From positions 1 to 11,123 of the forward strand of contig CAJQOR010000107.1 in the NCBI GenBank assembly GCA_905479965.1: 11,123 nt of DNA. The letters run 5' to 3'. The position numbers were made by a program, and so were the translations under genes. Positions 7,604 through 11,123 of this stretch are shown here, piece after piece. Source of the stretch: an uncultured Rhizobiaceae group bacterium (GTDB lineage Bacteria; Pseudomonadota; Alphaproteobacteria; Rhizobiales; Rhizobiaceae). The number at the start of each line of letters is the position of its first letter. The stretch's first letter is position 1. The notes beneath the pieces are model-generated. The model worked only from the letters and a program-made list of their open reading frames with translations. It had not been told where the DNA came from and did not search any database.

Positions 7604-8035
7604 ATGTCTGATGCGAAAACCAAGCCGACTGATGCATCCGTAACCGACTTTATCCATAGTGTTGACAATAAGCGACGGCGAGAAGATGCCCTTTTGCTAA
7701 ACGACTTGTTTGAAAAAACCTCGGGTTATGAGCCTGTGATGTGGGGCAAAAGTATTATTGGCTTTGGCAGATATTGCTACACATATAAAACGGGTCGCAA
7801 AGGCGAGTGGATGCTTACGGGTTTTTCACCGCGAAAGGCGCATCAGGTTATCTATTTAATGGGTTGCTATGTTGATGGCGGGTTTGATATGCAAGATGAG
7901 CTGTTTAGCAAATTGGGTAAACACAAAATGGGCGCGTCTTGCCTTTATATCAACAAACTTTCAGATATAGATATTCCTGTGCTTGAAGAGCTTGTTATAA
8001 GGTCTTGCGCACTCATGAGAGACAAATATCATTGA
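7604..8035 (+). CDS. DUF1801 (YdhG-type) domain protein of unknown function
   Basis: This 143-residue, cytoplasmic-looking protein matches the DUF1801 family pattern: KTKPTDASVTDFI (5-17), a charged helix with RRREDA (25-30), EPVMWGKSIIGFGRY (43-57) and GFSPRKAHQVIYLM (73-86). The biochemical role of the family is not established. I chose ATG 7604 because GGAGG (7594-7598) lies 5 bases upstream. An in-frame GTG at 7592 overlaps that ribosome site and is unlikely. The start is only about 16 bases after the pal terminator and no promoter is visible between them, so its expression probably relies on read-through. It is out of place here: in the usual cluster pal is followed directly by ybgF/cpoB. 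Confidence 0.88.
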   Translation: MSDAKTKPTDASVTDFIHSVDNKRRREDALLLNDLFEKTSGYEPVMWGKSIIGFGRYCYTYKTGRKGEWMLTGFSPRKAHQVIYLMGCYVDGGFDMQDELFSKLGKHKMGASCLYINKLSDIDIPVLEELVIRSCALMRDKYH

Positions 8036-8125
8036 TATAAATTTCTCATTTGTTTACATCTGGGCTATGGGAATAAAAAGTCGTCTGCTAAGTCAGCTTT
8101 TGATTTATTATGTGGGAACAAACTA

Positions 8126-8935
8126 ATGGCAAAATTACTGCGTTATGCCGTGCTATCTTATTTGACTTTAACAATTGGTGTTGCGAGCGCGCAAAATCTT
8201 TTCGGTACAATTGATATACCTGAACCTCCGTTGCCAATAGTGCAGGTTCAAGTTCAGGATCAATCATTAAAAATTGGACAGCTTGAAGAACAGGTGCGTC
8301 AGCTTACCGGCCGGCTTGAAGAACTCGGGTTTCAAATGTTGCAAATGCAAGAGCAAATGCGGCAGATGCAACAAGATAATGAGTTCCGTTTTCAGGATTT
8401 GGAGAAATCTAGTAATTCTGATCAAACGAACTTGGTGCCCAAGAGCCCGCGTATTAATAATCAGGACACAGCGACTATAACGCTTGGAACCCCGGAATTT
8501 GATGCAAATGGCAATCTGGTTGAAGGTGTAACCGTTGGCTCGGTTGGTGATGTTGCAGCGGGGGAATTGTACAAACAAGGTTACTCGCAAATTCTTGCAG
8601 GTGATTATTCCGATGCAGCTTCAACATTTCAAACTTATATCAATCAATACCCCGACGAGAACCAAGTTTCTGATGCGTATTTCTGGTTAGGTGAAGCGTA
8701 TTATTCGCAAGGTTCTTTTAAAGATGCAGCGCGTACATTTTTAGATGCGCATAAAGCTTATCCCGATGCCAATAAAGCACCCGACACATTACTTAAATTG
8801 GGCATGTCGCTTGTTGCGCTAGACAATCGTGAGACAGCTTGTGCCACATATAATGAAGTGGGCGTTAGATACCCAGCCGCTTCAAAATCTATCAAAGACA
8901 AAGTCGCCAGTGAACAATCTCGCGCACAATGCTAA
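8126..8935 (+). CDS. cpoB: YbgF/CpoB, periplasmic coiled-coil and TPR protein of the Tol-Pal system
   Basis: CpoB (YbgF) binds TolA and couples outer-membrane constriction to peptidoglycan synthesis in E. coli. The 269-residue product has a signal peptide with likely cleavage after Ala22 (VASA, then QN). A Gln/Glu/Met-rich coiled coil (about 47-95, with LEEQVRQLTGRLEELGFQM) should drive trimerisation. A linker precedes tetratricopeptide repeats (about 145-269): LYKQGYSQILAGDYSDAAST, DAYFWLGEAYYSQGSFKDAA and TLLKLGMSLVALDNRETACA. The protein ends in a Cys. A weak GGGA lies about 10 bases before the ATG. The 90-base gap upstream has only a poor promoter candidate (TTTACA at 8053-8058 with no well-spaced -10). 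tilS starts inside its last codons, suggesting translational coupling. Confidence 0.94.
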   Translation: MAKLLRYAVLSYLTLTIGVASAQNLFGTIDIPEPPLPIVQVQVQDQSLKIGQLEEQVRQLTGRLEELGFQMLQMQEQMRQMQQDNEFRFQDLEKSSNSDQTNLVPKSPRINNQDTATITLGTPEFDANGNLVEGVTVGSVGDVAAGELYKQGYSQILAGDYSDAASTFQTYINQYPDENQVSDAYFWLGEAYYSQGSFKDAARTFLDAHKAYPDANKAPDTLLKLGMSLVALDNRETACATYNEVGVRYPAASKSIKDKVASEQSRAQC

Positions 8936-10199
8936 TTGTGGTTTACACAAATTAGCGGAAAACTTTCTCCTTAAATTAAAAGATGGGCCTCTAGCCATTG
9001 CCGTATCTGGCGGTAGCGATTCTATGGCCGTCTTGGATTTACTTTCAAAAGCCAATTCACAAAACAGAACTCTTCATTGTTTTACTGTTGATCATCAACT
9101 TCGAGAAGAAGCGAAGCTGGAAGCTCAATTTGTTTCAGATTTTTGCGCTGAAAGAAATATCGCGCATCAAACACTTGTCTGGGATGAAACAAAACCCACG
9201 ACGGGTCTTCAAAATGCGGCGCGATGGGCGCGTTATAAGTTACTTGATCAGGCCTGTAATGATATTGGTGCTGTTGGGTTGGTAACTGGGCATAATTTGG
9301 ATGACCAGATTGAAACCGTGCATATGAGATTACAACGCGATAAAACCGGTGAGGGAACTGGTTTATCTGGAATGGCAAATGCTGTGTTGTTTTTTCAGTC
9401 TATGTGGGTGCTACGACCATTTTTATCGATTGGAAAACAAGAACTCAAAGATCATATGTTGCGTTCATCGTTGAACTGGAAAGAAGACGCTTCGAACATA
9501 GATGAAAAATACGAACGTGTTCGAGTACGCCATCTTGCAGATCGTGATGTTAATGTAAGTGATATTGCGGCTCATGCTGGCAACCGCAAATCTATCTCAA
9601 GCTCCGCCGCTCGGTTTATTTCTCAAAACTGCCAGAGTGCAAACGGTCTTGTCTTTGAACTAATGATCTCAGGTCATAGACAACAGGTCTTGGAAAAAGT
9701 ACTGGAAGTGCTGGTTCATGTGATTGGTGGGCGCGACCGATCACTCAGTAGGGATGATATTATCTCGCTATATGAATTTGCTATGTCAGAAAGTAATGCG
9801 CGTAAAACGATGGGGCGCGTTATTTTGGATAAGGGCAAAAACGTGATCCGATTATACCGTGAAAACCGTGGGTTTGATGAAAGCACTATTAATAGTGGTG
9901 AAGAGATGAATTGGGATGGGCGTTTCATAATTGAAAACCTTAGCAAAGATAACTGCTGTATTATTTGCCAAGACGCTAATGAGTTTGGTTGCCCGCCAAT
10001 GATCAAATGGCATGGTGATGAAGAATGGTTACCTGCCTCAAGCTCTGAGTTGTTGAGCATCAAGCCGATCATAAATAAATACGACCAAGTGTTGTCTGAA
10101 TTTGATTTTGAATTGGCTAACTCTATTGCACGACTTATCGGAAAGTCTGAGTATTTACTGCCCTTTGATAACGCTAAAGTGCAAAATCAAGAGCTATGA
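8910..10199 (+). CDS. tilS: TilS, tRNA(Ile)-lysidine synthase
   Basis: TilS attaches lysine to C34 of the CAU-anticodon tRNA(Ile), allowing it to read AUA. The product shows the PP-loop ATP site AVSGGSDS (31-38) and the HNLDDQIETVHMRL motif (128-141). A conserved KTGEGTGLSGM block is followed by VLRPFLSI, and then by the DASNIDEKYERVRVRHL segment that marks TilS. The rest (about 240-429) corresponds to the tRNA-binding accessory region. I prefer GTG 8910, giving 429 residues with the PP-loop at the usual distance from the start. ATG 8853 (448 residues) and GTG 8829 (456) are in frame but would overlap ybgF by 83 or 107 bases instead of 26. None has a strong ribosome site. The start is therefore uncertain, the gene identity is not. 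Confidence 0.93.
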   Translation: MNNLAHNANCGLHKLAENFLLKLKDGPLAIAVSGGSDSMAVLDLLSKANSQNRTLHCFTVDHQLREEAKLEAQFVSDFCAERNIAHQTLVWDETKPTTGLQNAARWARYKLLDQACNDIGAVGLVTGHNLDDQIETVHMRLQRDKTGEGTGLSGMANAVLFFQSMWVLRPFLSIGKQELKDHMLRSSLNWKEDASNIDEKYERVRVRHLADRDVNVSDIAAHAGNRKSISSSAARFISQNCQSANGLVFELMISGHRQQVLEKVLEVLVHVIGGRDRSLSRDDIISLYEFAMSESNARKTMGRVILDKGKNVIRLYRENRGFDESTINSGEEMNWDGRFIIENLSKDNCCIICQDANEFGCPPMIKWHGDEEWLPASSSELLSIKPIINKYDQVLSEFDFELANSIARLIGKSEYLLPFDNAKVQNQEL

Positions 10200-10243
10200 C
10201 GGGAAATATCTGCACATCTGGCTGATATCTTGTGTCGCACCGA

Positions 10244-10273
10244 CTTGGCAATTGCGAATAAGCTCCCTATATG
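10244..10273 (+). promoter_or_regulatory. Promoter for ftsH, heat-shock (RpoH)-like
   Basis: TTGGCA (10245-10250) and TATATG (10268-10273) are separated by exactly 17 bases, a good housekeeping-type pair. Read as CTTG (10244-10247), 18 bases, then CCTATATGAT (10266-10275), the same site matches the alphaproteobacterial RpoH pattern CTTG-N17/18-CYTATNTNNG at all fixed positions except the last G. Heat-shock control of ftsH is known in E. coli. The element lies about 50 bases before the ftsH start. Confidence 0.6.
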
Positions 10274-10285
10274 ATGTTACCAGAG

Positions 10286-10301
10286 GGCACAATTGTGTGC
10301 C
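10286..10301 (+). repeat. Leader hairpin before ftsH
   Basis: GGCACA (10286-10291) and TGTGCC (10296-10301) form a perfect 6-pair stem with an ATTG loop, a few bases after the expected transcript start. No T-run follows, so it is not a terminator. An alternative pairing of CCGA (10300-10303) with TCGG (10311-10314) would cover part of the GGGGA ribosome site (10313-10317). Confidence 0.5.
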
Positions 10302-10322
10302 GAAATGGTGTCGGGGATATCG

Positions 10323-11123
10323 ATGAACCCTAATTTTCGTAATTTTGCTTTATGGGCAATCATAGCTCTTTTATTGATTGCTCTTTTTAATATGTTCCAA
10401 AGCCCTACAGATAGTGCTAGCGGGACGAAAATAGCTTATTCACAATTCCTACAGGACGTGGATGCTGGACAGATTAATGAGGTGACCATATCTGGTGATC
10501 AGATCTTTGGTTCTTATAGCGGTTCTGGCGGTAAATTTCAGACTTATTCTCCAGGGGATAATGATCTGGTCCAACGACTTGAAGCGAACAATGTGACAAT
10601 CAATGCGCAGCCTGAATCCGATGGATCAAATAGCTTCTTGGGCTATTTCATTTCGTGGTTGCCAATACTTGTGATTTTGGGTGTGTGGATTTTCTTCATG
10701 CGACAGATGCAAGGTGGATCTCGCGGCGCGATGGGCTTTGGGAAATCCAAAGCTAAATTGCTGAACGAGACACAAGGTAAAATCACATTTGAAGATGTTG
10801 CCGGTGTTGATGAAGCCAAAGAAGATTTGGAAGAGATTGTTGAGTTTCTTCGTGATCCGCAAAAGTTCCAAAGACTTGGTGGTCGAATCCCGCGTGGCGT
10901 ATTGCTTGTTGGACCTCCAGGAACTGGTAAAACGCTTCTTGCACGTTCTGTTGCTGGCGAAGCCAATGTTCCGTTCTACACAATTTCGGGCTCTGACTTT
11001 GTTGAAATGTTCGTGGGTGTTGGTGCATCGCGTGTACGTGACATTTTTGAACAGGCGAAAAAGAACGCACCTTGTATCGTATTCATCGATGAAATCGACG
11101 CAGTTGGCCGTCATCGTGGCGCG
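10323..11123 (+). CDS. ftsH: FtsH, membrane-anchored AAA+ zinc metalloprotease, N-terminal part (3' end outside window)
   Basis: FtsH unfolds and degrades misassembled membrane proteins and short-lived regulators. The first 267 codons are visible and the frame is open to the window end. Membrane segment 1 (about 7-25) is followed by a periplasmic domain (about 26-104, with [15 protein letters not shown]) and membrane segment 2 (about 106-126). The AAA domain begins at [20 protein letters not shown]. It shows Walker A GPPGTGKT (197-204), the substrate-gripping pore motif MFVGVG (229-234), and Walker B IVFIDEID (252-259). The second region of homology, with its arginine finger, and the HEXXH protease site lie beyond the window. 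ATG 10323 has GGGGA 5 bases upstream. The gene has its own promoter rather than only following tilS. Confidence 0.97.
   Translation, partial: MNPNFRNFALWAIIALLLIALFNMFQSPTDSASGTKIAYSQFLQDVDAGQINEVTISGDQIFGSYSGSGGKFQTYSPGDNDLVQRLEANNVTINAQPESDGSNSFLGYFISWLPILVILGVWIFFMRQMQGGSRGAMGFGKSKAKLLNETQGKITFEDVAGVDEAKEDLEEIVEFLRDPQKFQRLGGRIPRGVLLVGPPGTGKTLLARSVAGEANVPFYTISGSDFVEMFVGVGASRVRDIFEQAKKNAPCIVFIDEIDAVGRHRGA

Noticed and set aside
9716..10072. A 118-codon minus-strand open frame within tilS
   Set aside because: It lies fully opposite the TilS C-terminal region, with no motif and no ribosome site.
10626..11114. A 162-codon open frame on the minus strand opposite ftsH
   Set aside because: The plus strand here encodes unmistakable FtsH motifs (Walker A, pore loop, Walker B). 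The antisense frame has no recognisable motif and is a shadow of the coding bias.
1..11123. CRISPR arrays, insertion sequences, tRNA genes, phage or integrase genes
   Set aside because: No regularly spaced repeats, transposase motifs, tRNA cloverleaf or attachment-like repeats were seen. The two extra genes lack flanking mobile-element signs.

Overview
The window is a gene-dense, all plus-strand piece of an alphaproteobacterial chromosome. Its gene order, ruvC-ruvA-ruvB-ybgC-tolQ-tolR-tolA-tolB-pal-ybgF(cpoB)-tilS-ftsH, is the conserved Holliday-junction / Tol-Pal / cell-envelope cluster known from Hyphomicrobiales (Rhizobiales) and relatives. The Pal C-terminus with two cysteines before the NRRA motif, the Pro/Glu/Lys-rich TolA and the TolQ tail fit that group. 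Base composition is moderately AT-rich for the order, which hints at a marine or otherwise low-GC lineage. I cannot name the genus.

Layout. Bases 1-327 hold the C-terminal half of RuvC. RuvA (330-947) and RuvB (1503-2543) complete the branch-migration and resolution set, but an unfamiliar, AT-richer 188-codon gene (944-1510) sits between them and overlaps both neighbours. It looks like a HEPN-fold protein and is the most unusual thing in the window. The thioesterase gene ybgC (2550-2972) ends this first block. A 242-base gap with an inverted repeat and a possible CtrA-type box leads into tolQ-tolR-tolA-tolB (3215-6890), then a 149-base gap and pal (7040-7540), closed by a clear intrinsic terminator (7564-7587).

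A DUF1801-family gene (7604-8035) begins only about 16 bases after that terminator and separates pal from its usual partner ybgF/cpoB (8126-8935). tilS (about 8910-10199) overlaps the end of ybgF. A 123-base gap then carries a well-formed promoter that matches the alphaproteobacterial heat-shock (RpoH) pattern and a short leader hairpin. ftsH (10323 onward) runs off the window end after its AAA Walker B motif.

How the genes work together: RuvABC process recombination intermediates. TolQ-TolR form the proton-driven inner-membrane motor, TolA spans the periplasm, and TolB and Pal connect it to peptidoglycan and the outer membrane during division. YbgF/CpoB is the periplasmic accessory coordinating with peptidoglycan synthesis. 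TilS modifies the isoleucine AUA-decoding tRNA, and FtsH is the membrane quality-control protease. The two unexpected passengers are the HEPN-like gene and the DUF1801 gene. No tRNA, rRNA, insertion sequence, CRISPR array or phage gene was seen.
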